DNA from: Apostichopus japonicus
Lineage: Eukaryota; Echinodermata; Holothuroidea; Aspidochirotida; Stichopodidae
DNA: 64,000 nt
Reading direction: 5' to 3'
NCBI RefSeq assembly: GCF_037975245.1
Contig: NC_092574.1
Span: 21,479,713 to 21,543,712 of the forward strand
Shown: positions 38,501 through 53,500 of the stretch, one piece after another
Layout: the number at the start of each line of letters is the position of its first letter
Position numbering within the stretch: position 1 is the stretch's first letter
Program-made: the position numbers and the translations under genes
Notes under the pieces: model-generated
Seen by the model: the letters and a program-made list of their open reading frames with translations, nothing else
What the model was told of the DNA's origin: nothing
Database searches by the model: none

Positions 38501-41500
38501 CTCTAAATTTGTTGATATTTTGTAAATGCATCTGGCAACAGAAGGGTGAATGACGTCATCACGTCAATTCAGCTGAGAATGTTTTTGTTTTTCTTTATTG
38601 TATATGACTCACTTATTGACAGAGAAATATTTTATTTCTACAAAAAGAAGAAGAAAAAAGAAGAGAAAAAAAGGAGTTGTATTTTGATGAAGTTCTGAAT
38701 AAGCCTATACAGAGAACCTTGACAGCTAAGCAAAAATGCCAACTATATCATGTTTCAAGGATAGAGCAACAAGGAGATTATAATAGGAAAGTAAAACGTT
38801 TTAAAACATTTTCCGATATGGACATCACGGATCACCTAATGTGATCACATTCATGGAAGAATCAAGGATTTAGTCAGACAAACCATTTAATCAAGATATT
38901 GAGACAGGGTTTCAAATAATAATGCGTAGTATTGTTCTTTTCCATTAAATTGTCATATGTTTTGTTTGCCACCTGAATATCCCTTGAAAGGATCTGTAAC
39001 TGACCCCCCCCCCCCAAAAAAAAAAGCCCTGCTAGATATGCTTAAAATGGACACAATGTTTAAAATACTTATAACACACTTATGAAAGCAGTTTCCACCC
39101 TGTATTTTGCATTCATAGCTTCAGCGAAACCTTCTGTGTTACGATCGTTACGTCATAATGAAGAAGTGTGTTACGAAATGTCCTGTGTTACTATAGTATT
39201 TTCAGTTTATAGAGCAAGCAATTGGGGCACATATAGATAACACGAATAGCGGTAACCCCTGAATTGAGCAAGGTATACCCCCTCCCCCCCCCCACACACA
39301 CACTGCATTGCGGTACCACCAAACAATGTTTCCTTTGGCTTCACTCTAATGGGGGACACAAACCCAGCCTGCATCTTTGGCTGACCTGACAGCGATCTAA
39401 GTGAAGAACAACTCCCAAATTAGTTAAGACTATTTCTTGTTCCGTGTGGGAGTTATGCTAGCTTAAAAGTTCGTGTCTGGGAGATGTCATTTTGTAAATC
39501 TGTGATGTCATAGTGCCGCTAGGATCTGGAACCTTTTACCTTCTCTTTGTTTTAATTTTCAGATCTTACCAAGGAAGAATATTACTTGTTGACACTGAAA
39601 ACCAATACTATCATATTTTTGGTCATTTAAAAAAGTTAAATGTCTTAGATTCAACATTTGCAAAACCCACCTCCATTACAAAATTAAATATGGTAATTAG
39701 AACACTGTAACACACGTCACCTAATGATGTCATATTTAGACTTAATCAAGTCGTCAAGTCTTGTGCGATTAGGGAACATTACATCTGTGATATCTCCCAC
39801 ACAGAGTGACATGTTACTTAGCTGTTTGTGGAAGAGTTGCTCATGGCAGTCAACTCTATACCTAACAGATCAGTAATGATGTTTTGGTTGTAGAACTACT
39901 GGTCAGAAATAGATTCGACCTCGGCCTACATCTTCGTTCAAGGGTATCAAAAAAAGACCGACACCTACAGCAAAACAGCTTAACACCTTCATATGCAATC
40001 TGAAGCAATTAAGTCTTATTGGTTAATCAACTGTAAAAGAAAGTCACAACAAAAGAGTCGATCACACTTGTTTGAGATGTATATCTTTGTTTCACAATTC
40101 ATCCGTGGGAAACTAGAAAAAGACCCATCAATTTTTGCCCTATACAGTTTTTTTTTTTACTCTTTGTATGCAAAATAGACGATTTTTAACTGAATATACA
40201 TAACGTAAACAGTAAATAAAGAAACAGGTGCTCAACTGAGTGTTGCCAAAAGATCGATAGCTCATCGATAGAAGAGTGGGTAAGGATGGTCGGTAAGGAA
40301 TCCCCCACACCTCACCCTACCATACTCCTATCTACCCCATCCCTACTCCTACCCCACCAAACCCCTACCCCACCACTCCTGCAGACCTCAAGTCTCAGTT
40401 GTCACGTATCTCTCAATATACGGCTCTGGAAAGGGGTTGCAGTGAAGGGGGTGGTGTAAGAATAATAGGATGTAGGAAGGGAAAGAGGAAGCCGTGAAAA
40501 TATGTCAAAATGATGACAGGTATACTCTTGAATTAGTGTGTGCCTGAGCCGTAGAGATATTGAGTCGGAGAATTCAAACCATCTACAATTAACGATAATT
40601 CGATCTATTTCTCTAATTCTAATTATCTAATTCTCTATTTCTCTAAAAAAAAGTTAATAGTTAACAAAAAGGCCTTTTATGGAGTTATAACAAGGATGGC
40701 AATTCCACAGGTGTTTGTTTGTTTGTTAGGGATACAGCTGTATGTTGGGAGTATTACGATAGCAGACATGTCGTCATATGACGTCACACATGTCACGCGC
40801 GTATGTATAGCTCAAAGGCTGAGGTGCATTGGTATATGTGACTTCCATGTTACATTGCTTTCGTCAAAATGGCCCAACGAAAAGAAAATTTAGAAAACCC
40901 TTTAAGAGAAAATTGTTAGTTTCTCTTCCCACCTCACGTATAACTGACTTGATCTATCGCTGTATTCCCCTGTTAAAAAAAACCTTTATAGGGCAGCTTC
41001 GCTCCAGGACTTACGCGGGAGAGTCACGGTGTAATTTCCCGTAACATTACCGTCTACTTTTGCCGACAGCCGAATTCAACACTTGTCATTACTAGAAATC
41101 GAGAAGTTTTCACAACAACAGGAAGTTTTGCTTATAACGCTAATACATATATACACACATACTAAGGGGGAAAATGTCATTAAGTTTAGTATTGATGGGT
41201 TAGACATGGCAATAAAAACTAATAACACAAAGGAGATAAGGAAATGTATAAGAATAGATCACAAATGCAAAATATTTTGACAAAAAAATGGTACCCTTTT
41301 CGAGAGATAGATTTACCAAAAACCCCTTCATCTTCGTTGTAGCCTATAGGCTAGATAGCTAGCCTCTATTTCAGTCATTGAGTGGGAGGGTTGCTTAGCA
41401 ACACCTCTCGACAGCAACCCTCGATAAAACCGAAAATATTGGGTAGCTCAACATAATGTCGTCTGTAACACTCCAAGGCTTAAAAGCTTTTATCTCTTGA

Positions 41501-44500
41501 TCAAAGTGATAAATCTTGTAAAATAGCTCACTGAATGTATAGCTTAATGATTTCAATTTCTTATGGTCATTTCGCACCATTTAGACTATTTTTTTTTTGG
41601 GGGGGGGGGGAGGGGCTTCATATACCTAACGAGTTTTGTCTTTATCGACTACAGTCAGTCTGACCATGGAGGTAGAACAGATTTACCGCCATGGTCTGAA
41701 AGCTCTTTTATAGACTTTCTGTCAACTGCATAAATACGGTGAACTATAAAGAACACTGCAAAACGAACTTATTTCGTCTTTAAAATCTCGAAATTTCGAC
41801 TACTACTTGAATGGCTTTACCATGTTCTATATGAACCATAATTATATCATGCCGCCACCATTTTTGGCATTTCGCTTAAAAGTACGGGGGCAAAAACATA
41901 TCAATTGGTTAACAGTAATTAAATATTGAAATAACCCCATAATCAGAACATTGATTGAAAGGCACTAAATACTTGTCATATTTTTCATTCGTGTCTCTTT
42001 TAACGCAATCGTATTTAGCTGACCTAATAACGTGACCTGTGCAAGAAACGAAACAGCGGGGGGGGGGGGGGGTGTGAAAGAAACAAAACTCCATTAACTT
42101 CTTGAAACATTTGAAGATAACGTACAAAAACGCACATTATTGCAACGGTATAACCTTTGTGGGTATTGGCATTTTCAGCGATTATTCAGCCATAGCTTCA
42201 GATATACACTATATATGACATGTCCTAAAATAGCAGAATAATACCGACAATTATGCAAAAGTTAAGATATCAATATTAGAGAAGACGAGATTTTGACAAT
42301 GGGAAAATTGTCACGTCAAGCTGTGTACGCAATATGATATAGGACATTGTCATAACTTGTTCGCTGTTCAAGAATTGAAGTATCGATTATTTTTAGCGGG
42401 TAGGTATATTTATGTCGATTTGTTTTATGAATTTGTTGTTATTCTTTCCAACATTATTGATCCCATAACAAGTCATATCATCAGTGTTTCGTCATCAAGT
42501 TTTATTTCGAATAGTGAAGAAAATGACGAAAAGTTTGCAAATTTTGGATCCGATTTGTAATTCCGTGCGTGGACATGATCAATATGAATCTGAAAATGAC
42601 TTTGACTGATGAAATTTTTAGATTTGTAGAGGGGAATCAATGGGTATACATTACTCGCTAATAAAAAAAAACATCAGCCGGAGTGTCATGTCATCAATTC
42701 ATATTTAATTTTAAATAATTCTCTGTATATTTTTGGCACAATTGGCGATCAAACCCAAAAGCTGTTTCCAACGCCATATACTGGGTCTACGTGGAGAATA
42801 GTCAACTAAGCGTATAACCTTATTAAAACTAATGGGATAAGCTCCCAACACGGTGACTTGTGAAGAAGGCACATACACAGGATTTTCCATAAGTTGAGAC
42901 ATTTGCTAAAAAACAAATGTGGACAATTTTTAGCCTTGAACACCGCCCTGGAGAAGAGGTCGATTTGTATAACATTAACGGTGTTTAGATCAGGCGCGTA
43001 GCGAGGAATTTGCCAAGGGAGAGGCGAAGCCTGTAGGCAAACCATCTAAGCGTAGCGCCAATATGAGTTGGCGCGAAGCGTACAAGAAAATTTTGGCCGA
43101 AAATGCCTCCCAGATCGCTGGAAATGGCACTTCCCAGGCCTTGTAAGTTGCATCTAAGCATTTTCTATTTTGAAATTACTAGCGATATCATAAAACAATA
43201 CAAAAAATATGCTGGGGGGGGCGGTCGTCCCATTCGCCCCCCCTGGCTACGCGCCTGGTTTAGATGCAAAGCGGTGTGTTATCTGGCAACCATATCAATT
43301 TTTTTGTTGATTTTTGACGCAGCATGAATTACCACTGTCTACTCCTCAAATTGTACTCATATTTGTACTCATACCGAAGTCATTTCTTGTACTCTACTCA
43401 TATCGCTGTCCTCGTGTACATGCACCTGGTTTTTACTACATGAAGAACACTGCTATCCTAACTACAAAACAACGAAACTACTATACTAATTACAAAACAA
43501 CTAATTACTATATGCAGAACACTGCTATACTAACTACAAAACAACGAAACTACTATACTAATTACAAAACAACTAACTTCAATACAGATTCTCGATACAT
43601 CTTACATTTGATTCCTTTTCTTGATACTGTATAACTGGAACCACTTTACTTCACAACAACAACGTCAACCGTGCAGTCATTCTTATATTTCTTATATATT
43701 TTTTTTCCATCTCAACACAGCGCCAGAGCATGAACATTTCGTGACAAATTTAAATGACATCAGGAGGAGACTTTCTTTTGTAAGGTTCCATCAAATTAAA
43801 TTAATGTCGACAATTTACAATTTACTTGAAGACAATCTTCAGTAGATCTCATTTGATGGCAGAAAATGACAGAAAGTTTTACAAGTAAGAAGAGGAACCG
43901 AGTAACCTGGCATACTTGTACACAAACATGGAACTTGATGAGATAGTAGTAGTAGTGATTCCACGGCCAAGTATTGCTGACGAAGGTCTCAGAGGGTCCG
44001 AAAATTCCAATATATATATATTGTGTAAAAGTAAGTGGGCCTGACGTTTCGATCCTAGCAGGATCTACTTCAGAGGCTATCTAGTGGATAAGTAGTTTCG
44101 ACAGTTTTTTAAAATATTTATATATTTTCTGAAACGATACTCATTAATTGTCAATTATGAGTCGTATCTTATTTCTCTGCTTTTGTCTAATAACTATACG
44201 CTTTCACTTCAAGTGGAAACAATTGAAATCAATGACCTAATCAAACTCCCAATCAAATCAACAGAGTTATGTTAACAACAAAGACAGTCGATATGTCATA
44301 TTAAAGATGCTTTACCTTGTTAGCATTATTGCAACACAACGGTTATATGGAGTAAAGTTACCAACCGTACCAAATAGCAAATTTTACAATGCTGCCCTCA
44401 CATCAAGTTGTCCGGCTAAAAAAAGTACTCTTCAAGAAAATTCAGCCAAGAAAGAAAGAGAGACCGAACACTAAAAGACTAAAAACGAACAGCTACATAA

Positions 44501-47500
44501 ACACTATTACCGTATGACCCATGATCGTGTATTAATTGAAGTGGGATATCGCGTCTCAGAAATATGCAGTTGACGAGAATAGATTCTATATACGCATGAG
44601 TTTGGCCAAAACGCCCGAGAAGCGTATACTGAGTTAACTATATAATCGAAGACACCCAAATTCAAATTATCTACATACAGGAAGTATACCCTCAGGTTAT
44701 GTTCTTGTCTGTGAGCGATATATGCAAGGAAATGTGTTCGTTTGTTTATGTAAAATGCACTTTCCATAGGATATTATCACCGCAATTAAGCATGACTATG
44801 ATAACAAAGTTGTTTAAGAAATCAGTCTCATAAATATTCATGACATCCGTTTGACGTAGTTTGCCTTTTTGCCTTGTAGGCGTGTCGGAGGATTGACTCA
44901 ATCACATATTTCGTGGTGAGGGGGGGGGGGGGGGGCGAGCTAAGGTTTTGGTGAACTTACGTGTAATGACCTGGAGCTTTTTCGACGCGTCTGCAGACCA
45001 ACTGAGAGAGCTAGATCTAAGCTTTCTCTCCTCTCACGTGACTTGTGAGCTTCAATCTGTCGCAGGTCTTGGTCATTCTGCAAACATTTCTCGATTGGAA
45101 TGCCAAAGATCAGAGGAGAATTATCTGAAAGAAAAGTGATAGCGAAATAAAAAAGTTGCAGTTTATGGAAAAATCTACATGTTTAAGTAAGTGTCCTGTA
45201 TTGGTATACATTTGATTGTCAGTTGTCACAAAAATTTGCAATATCTACAGAAGTCTTAATCCAAAAAAAGATAATTGATTTAGCTTAGACACCCTGCATG
45301 TAAAACTGTGGAATTAACCACAAAGGGTGAAAACGACTCAAAAAAGGTTCTTCAAGTTCTTTCGACTTTCTTCTCTGATATGGAGATCAAAGTTTACAAC
45401 TTCCAGCTATGAAACTGTATCCGATCATTGTAGGACTTACAAAGGATTTAACGAAATTTTAAGATTTAATAAAACAAATTATGATAAACATTGATCGATC
45501 TTCAATGTTGAAAACATTTTTACGTTTCTGAGATGCGATGCGTTAGTTTCGATAGGTACATTGCGCAATAATTAATGACGTCATACACAGGCAAGACATC
45601 AAATCTGTCTTTGCTTTCAATGATGCATTATGGGAGCTCTTCGCGATTAGCTTATCATGTTAAAATAACATCTCACCAAAACGTGATCTATTTACCAAGG
45701 GTGTACGTAATCGTTTCTATCTCAAAGGAAAAACAAAAATCAGCTGCTGGTATAGGCCATGTATGACGTCACAGATTATTGCGCAATTCCCTAATCTAAA
45801 TTATAGTTAATGAATTAAAATATCTCAATAAAAACACACACTATGACGTTTAGAATTGGATGAACATGCGTCGCTTTCACATGCCAAAATATCAGAACTC
45901 GTATGCACCCTCATATATCGAACAGTAACGGGCGATTTAACCAAAATAATAAAAAGGCAAAAACATTTGTTTCATTACTCCTCTTGAAAGTCGCCGTTTG
46001 ATAAATCACATAACCCTGCGTTCTGTGCTTCTACACATTTACCGTCTGCTTGATAATTTCCACACGAAGTGAAGGTAATAAATACGTTTTGTCGAGAAAT
46101 GTGAGATACGGTATATATAGTATGAGGAAAGTAGGCTTTTACATTGGAGGGAAGTAAACGTTACACACTGTCGAAATGTATATGTAATATGATTCCTGAA
46201 CATTATGAGAAAGCGACAAAAAAAGAAGAAGCATCCGCAAGAGAGATAAAAAAAAACTTGATAACGAAAGCTGGTATATATAACCGGCATTCACTCAAGG
46301 ACAGGAATGTTAACGTGGTCATGTTCAATTATTCAATTCAGGAAGTTTTCCATTCGAATTACTAATATTGCTTAATTTCCCAACGGGATCTGTGCATTTG
46401 AGTTCTCAAGATCATATTTCCTGACAATTTCTGCACGTAGCATAATGACATCTATTAATATATTATTATTATTATTATATATTTTTGAGGTGGAAAGGGG
46501 GGTCGAGGGGATCATCGGAGGTGACTGATCATCGCCATGTCACAAACGTTCTTTTTCTAGGAGCTTTACTCTCACCCTGCACCCCTTTACTTTTTGCATC
46601 ACGGCCAAACAACTTTGACAGTTAGGCTATACCAAGACACATTCTCAGTTGTGAAAAGACATATGCATGGAAATGAAACCTTTTGTTTGAAATTTGGTAA
46701 ATTTGGAATTGCTGCAGTATTTTATTTCCGCTTGCTTTTACTAATTGTTACAGACGAACTGTGACGCGACGAGACAAACAAACAGTGGGTATCGCGCCAC
46801 AAATCAGAGCAGGTATAATATCGCTTTATGGATAATAATACAAGTCTTTATCTTTATAATATTCCATAAACGGGTTGCGAAGAGTTTGGGACGGGGAGGT
46901 GTAAGGGAATCTAGGATGCACGTAGATAATAATGTAACTAAAGCGGTGTTGATAGGCAGAGGTGTTCGTCAGGGTGACACATTATCAACCAAAGATCTTC
47001 ACCTCAGCAAAGGAAGAGGTGTTTAGGAAGTCAAACCTAGGGGAGAGGGTTTACCGTTTTAACATTAATGGTGAAATGCTGACTGATCTACGATGCGCAG
47101 ATGATGTAGCCTTGACAACAAAATCCGTCAAGGCAATGGAAGAACAGTTCAGTGTGTTAAAGAGAGAGAGAGAGAGAGAGTCAATTTATTGGGCTACAAA
47201 TGTATAAAGGAAAGGCAAAGTTTAAGACCAATGTTGATGCTAATGAAAGTACAGAGGTAGACTACCACCGCCTGGAAGACTCGAACACTACAGATACCTT
47301 GGCCAAATACCGAAACCGGAGTAACACACGACGAAGTATGAAGCAAAATAAAGTCAGGATGGAGAAGTCTCGGTATATACAGAGATATTCTAACAGACAA
47401 TAAGGTACGTGATGTCACTATATGAAACAGGATGTACAACCAGTGCGTGCTAACCACGATGACATATGGAGCGGAAACTTGGACTACGACCATGGAGATT

Positions 47501-50500
47501 GAGCAACAAATTATAATAACAAACACGAAGAACATTAGAACAATGGAAAGAGAATTGCCACATCTTAACTTTGAGGGATAGAGTTAAACACAGGGAAATC
47601 AGAAGGAAGACAAAAGTAAAATATGCCATTGTCAAAATCAAAGAATTAAAATGGAGATGGGCTGGGCATATTGCAAGATCCCAATATACTCCCACCCCGA
47701 TCATTGGAAATATAATTCATGGGGTCAGCAATAACACAAACATTGCATGAATCTTTACCTATTTTTGACAAAGTTTTACAAGCTTTTACAATTTTTGTTT
47801 CAAATTTAAAAATTGTACAAAATTGTACAAATTTACATATTTCCTTAAAGGAAAGGAAAATGTTATCTCTTCGTAGGCCTATCATGAACAGCGCCCTCGC
47901 AAGGACCCCTCCCCTCCGCCAAATTGAAATGGTCTCTATATAGTACAACATAAATCAAACTTGAGCTAACATGGTAAATTGGGTACCCTGGACGTGAAGT
48001 GCACGGTTAATTTTCAAACTATTCGGCGTTCCACACTTGAAGCGATGCGGCTGTTTAATTTTGTTCTATAACAGTCCAATATCATATTTGTGGCAACATC
48101 TTAAGATTTCAAGTATAGACTTGAGGTAATTGGAATGACCTGATCCATTTGACTCAATATTTACACTCGATAAGGGGAAAAATTGAAGACGATTGGATAA
48201 AAAATAAATACTTGATGACGTCATGCAGTCCTTCTAGAATTTCAAGAATTCTCTATACATTAAAAACGTCTGAATACGTACAAATTACGACGTCTATAAA
48301 ACTGACTTCCATTTAAACTTAATAACTTATATGATCTTGTATAGAAACCTCCTGTACTTAACCATAAATTATCTGCGACAGAACATGATCACTGCCCTGA
48401 TCACTGCCCTGGACAAAATTAAAATACCTTCTTGCAAATGAAGTCAAACAACCTGACGCCAGAGCGTCGAGAATGAAGCTAACACTTGTTGTTCGAGAAT
48501 AGATCGTTTCTCCGTCTCCACTTTCGCGCAAGTCATGGAGGCGAGCATTCAGTGATTTTTGGCATCAGTGAAATACAAGCAACAACGTTCTAAATAACAG
48601 TTGTGTTGCCTTTTTTCCCCGTATAATTTAAGATCGCATAACTTTCTAAATATAAATCTTGAACAGAATTTGTACTTAACCAAATTGAGGTTAATTTGTC
48701 AACCAGCTTAAAGCTTTCCGAGATCCTAATAGCTCCGAATCTCCCTTTTCTTATCTTTTTTTCTTTTCTGTTTTTTGTCCGTCGTGAACTAATTTACTAA
48801 TGAAGTAAATGCGGCCTTTACCAAGTTAACAGTTACGTATATCTCTTTCATCATTGGTCCGCAGGCGGACGACGCAATTCGCTATGGTTGCAAGTTGTTA
48901 TAGAAGGAAGGAATAAGATAAATGGACAGTTTCGTAGATGCTTGGACTCACCCTTAAAGCAGTCACCAAGGTAGCCTTCTATAGTTTCTTTTACCGAAAC
49001 TACCTGGCACTTCTAAGAATCAGATTAAAAAGCCAGTTATTTTCAGCAAATGGATGTTATATAGTGCAAGGTTTAAAAGATATTTTCAGAAAGAAAAAAC
49101 GGGTTATTTCTTCTTTAATCGAATGAAACTTCACTGACCAGTCGTAGCCTGCGAACGGCATTGCTATTTGGCATTTTTTGTTAGTTTCGAAATATCATCG
49201 AAAATTGTAGCAAAATCAAATGGCTGCTTTAAGTCTCATTTCGCAAAAACGACCCCCGGATAACGAAACTTTTGCGTTTGACAGTTTTATTGTGTAAAAA
49301 TAAATATCACTTCCATGTAAAGGGAGGAAGGCAAATATATTGGAAAGCTGGTGACGGGGAAAACAAACACATACATGTATTGCTGTATGCCACACGACTC
49401 ATGATGACGTCATCGGGACATAGGGACATTACTCTCTTATATTGATGGAGACTATATCGAATTAAGAAAAAATATACGAAGTCCTGCAGATGACAAAAGG
49501 AAAAGGAACATATGCTAAGAAATCCTGACTTCAATAGATGTCATGGAAGACCTGACGTGATAAACTGTCCACACGTTCAAGTCCACAGAGAAAGACTGAC
49601 AAGATATATATGATCAAAGAGAAACTACTTATTACGTTTGTATGGAGCGATAATGTGCGTCAGTGTTACCAACGGTAAAAATCTGAATCAAAATAGACTG
49701 ATTTAAGAGACTAACGTTGTTTGATAATTTACAACGAGCTTCCTTAAACTTGACTAATCATTAGTTCGATTTTAAAATACCAGGCCAGGAATCGGGTCCA
49801 AAATGTAGGCTGTGGCCAGCCCAGGGGTGTATCAAGACTTACAGAGAGAGGGAAGGGGCACTGCTTTTCTAAGAGGCAGGCAGCCTCTATTTTCTAAAGG
49901 AAAAAAAAACAAAAAAATATTTTTCCTGATTTTTGCTGCCCTTTGCAGATGATTAGCTTGGACAACAACATCCAACAACATCTGACTACGCAGAATGCAG
50001 TTTCAACACTGCAATTTAGTAACAAGATTGTGTGTGTGTATGCATGAGGCAAGTTGATTAACTTATCCCAAACTAGACTGGAAAATTACAAACCTTTTGA
50101 ATCTTTGCTCTCTCGCCAGCTATCAAAAAAGTTAGTAGCCTTATTCCTTCCTCCTTTGAGCAAGCCTCCTTTCTTCTTTTTCAGTTCTGAAAGATCTGTA
50201 AAATGCAAAAGTATAAGGAGAAAACGAGTCAAAAAGAGAGGCGGAAAAAAGAGATAAGAAGGAAGAAAAGAAGGGAAAGAAAAGAAACAGCATATTAGAA
50301 AAGCTTAATTTATTTAGCGGAACTCATCTCATATATAGAACTAAAGTTAGGAGGTGGGCTGCAAATGATCTGGATTACCATGACAACAGATCTAGGCTCT
50401 GAATAGTAGTAAGCATAGATTATAGGGCGATACACGAACACTGTGTGTGATGCACATAATGAACCTCTCTTGATCGACTTGTCAATTAGGAATAGATACT

Positions 50501-53500
50501 CCAATAGTGCAAAAAAGGAAGCCATATTGATTGTGACAAGAGGACCTTACAGGAATTAGATCGTGTCACGTGACCCATGCATGGACGACAAGAAACACCG
50601 TAGTAACTATAGGAAAGTTCTACTACAAGACTTCTAAAAACAAGATGTGGTAAGATGAGTAGTATAAGTTTGTTACGATGGTGGAAAACCATTTATAAGT
50701 GTTTTTGTGCAAGTCTTGGTTCTTTCAAGAATGTACAGGTGGTCTGTTTATATAGCAGTGCCTGACGAATGTTGGGGAGGTGGATAAGGCAGGGTCAGTT
50801 AGGGCTCCCTGCATGGGAGTACATGGGGGCATTTTCAGAATAACACTAATGAAACCTGAAGAAGACAACAAGGTGCGCAGTGAAATAAATATCCCGAGGA
50901 CAAAAATGCCCGACGTGCTGGTGGTCCCTTCTCCTGCGGCCACTATATATAATCCATACTTTCGTTTTTTACTATACAGTTGAAGTTAAAACAATTGTCC
51001 CGACTGTCCAATCGATATGTATATATGTAAAAGGATGCCCCCCCCCGCCCCCTCACTCCCACCCACATATTACTCACAAATCGAGCCGCAACGTCCCACT
51101 AAGGTTAAGAAACCATACAGTTTACAATATGTGCGTTAAATAGTTATAGTGATCGTTGTGCAGGCTATTAAAGTCTGTCACCGTAATGAGAGCGGATTTA
51201 GACGTCATTACTCAGCCGTTTCAATATGTGAGTCGCTATGTGTCTGGTCTAAAAGAGTTACATTGGAAATCATTGCCATTCACCGCCGACACATTGTCAT
51301 TAATTGATAGAGTATTACTATACTGATTTACCAGAATAATTACTTTATGCCAAATGTTGTTGATTATTATCTCAAGAAGAGACAGCCTCGGGTGTAAAAC
51401 GAGATAATGAGCCCTTTAGTGTAATTACTTTTTCCACCCTTCTCTCTTTATCTTGATTAAACATATTTCAAATTCTATAAAATGTGACGAAGGAACTTTC
51501 TTTCATTTATTTTTTATGTTCGTTCTTCTCTCGAGCTTGAGTTCGGAGAATGGAAGTGTATCTGTGTATAGAGTGCATAAGCAGTAATTGGGCTACCCAT
51601 TGCAAAATTACTTTCTTCGAGATTCAACGAAAACATTCAAAACGACTCATATTCAAGTCTATCATGTAATGAATCGGAGAGAAGATTCCTTTTACCTCTC
51701 GCAAACCAGGCTAGACGCTGCTGCATTATGAAAGAGTCGTGTAGGACACTCCTTTGAGATTTATCATAGTACACAAGTATTCAAGTGTTGAGCACAAAGT
51801 CATCTGGCTTTCCATTGACACGATCTCATCGGACACGTTTTTGCCAGGTTTTTTTTTTTTTGGTTGGTTGGTTCGATACTAATTAACAACAATCGATTTG
51901 CGTCCTCACACTTTTCCCGTTCTGAGAACGTCTATATACTTGATAAGGAGGAGAGCAGACGATAACTCTATATGAATATACATGGTATGTCGCGTATACT
52001 AGACTATAGTGGATATTATGTAGTGACGTATATATAGGGAGCTCTGATAAAAATGTTCATGGCTGCAGAAAACGGGCAGGATTTGGGGAATCGTGCATAC
52101 ATGCACGGAAATTGTCTAGTTTTGTAGATGAAAGTTGCCAAATATCGACTGCTTTATCTCAAAATGTGTACCCCTTCCTATTCGTCCAAATTTCGACTTC
52201 TAATGTAAAGTAAATTCCAAACTTTTCAATCTCCACAAATCTCCCTCAATAATGTGGAGTGCATCTTTTCTTTTAGAAAAGTGAGAGGGTAGAAAAATAC
52301 TCCTGACCCATCCATCCCGACTCCCCCCCCCCCCGGTTCCTACGCAGATACCATATGCTCCCCTTCGTTTCGGTGTTGCCGAGTATCGACGGACTCGTTT
52401 GAAGCGACTTGTAATAACCGCTGGCAATCTATTGTCTAAAGTTTAGCATTGTCATAATCCACAGCAAACATTAATATTTTACAAGCAACCTATTGTCCTA
52501 ATGGTATCATGTCTGCCAACCTGGGCATTAGGAGCGATCGTCACGTTTTTATAAAGCATTTTATTGAGGTGAATGCAGTCAATTTTCATCATATACTGTT
52601 ATTACGAATGCGTGTATAAGAAAAATACCGTTTGCAAATACAACTGATCAAATTTGTCAAAATATCAAATAATCATGAATTCCCTTCGATTTTCTTTTCT
52701 TTTCCTTTTTGATTTCACTTTGGGATTTTAATGTAAAGATAAGAAGGATAACCACAGTGTCGCCCGTAATTAACGGGAGTCGAACTCAATAACACCATTA
52801 ATCGCACTCGAACGCTCGTGTGTATTAATTGCATTCCAACACAAGAATATATTGTAAACGAAAGTCCATTAAAGGTTGATTCAAATTATTACAAATTGCC
52901 ATACACGACTCATTCCAGTCTGTATGCGGCCTAAAACAAGACAATCTCATGCATGCGGGCAGAGTTGCTTATTGTCAAATTAGCCCTACTGTTTTTACAT
53001 ATATGATTAAATTATTCTTAATTGCAGCCTGCTTATCAGACGTCAACTCTAGTTAGTGCGTGCAATCAAATCGGTAATACGAAATGATCGTTACGATGAG
53101 AAAGTGACATAAATTAACGTTGAAAGAGTGCAGTTTACGCGTAGAATAATAAACTATATTGGGAAGATGATGTAATCCGATTCCTCGCGTTATTAACAAC
53201 CATCAGTGTTGTGCTTCAAAATATGCTAGAATGTTAAATAATGGTCACTCATTTCTCGAATTTCGATATTAATTTTGACTTCCAGCCCCCATCGCATTTT
53301 AACTTCACTGAGAAAAGAGATTGTCCAGAACGAGCTAATTAACTAAACGAATAAATTTAAATGACATTTTGCATGTTCGGAAACTCCAGAAAAATGAAAT
53401 TGAAAACGTCTAGCTATTTTTAGAAAGGTAAACGGTTAATAATTTGAAGAAAATATTGATGAAACCGTGCTTAATGCCTATAAACAGTGCTGGATTGATC

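Larger units (their letters stand above)
35279..44960. other. RhoGAP intron, 9.7 kb
   Basis: Holds a TA/TAA microsatellite (35541-35640), G/C runs, a 22-base-arm hairpin (37710-37767), the dispersed repeat copy B, a hAT-like MITE (42991-43257), a 72-bp duplication and a Penelope-like fragment. No exon was recognised. Confidence 0.6.
45125..50093. other. RhoGAP intron, 5.0 kb
   Basis: Contains a MITE (45560-45787) and an RTE-type LINE fragment (46860-47670). No further exon recognised. Confidence 0.6.

Noticed and set aside
44948-45139. Plus-strand 63-codon frame
   Set aside because: It is the antisense of a RhoGAP exon with good splice sites and phase on the minus strand.
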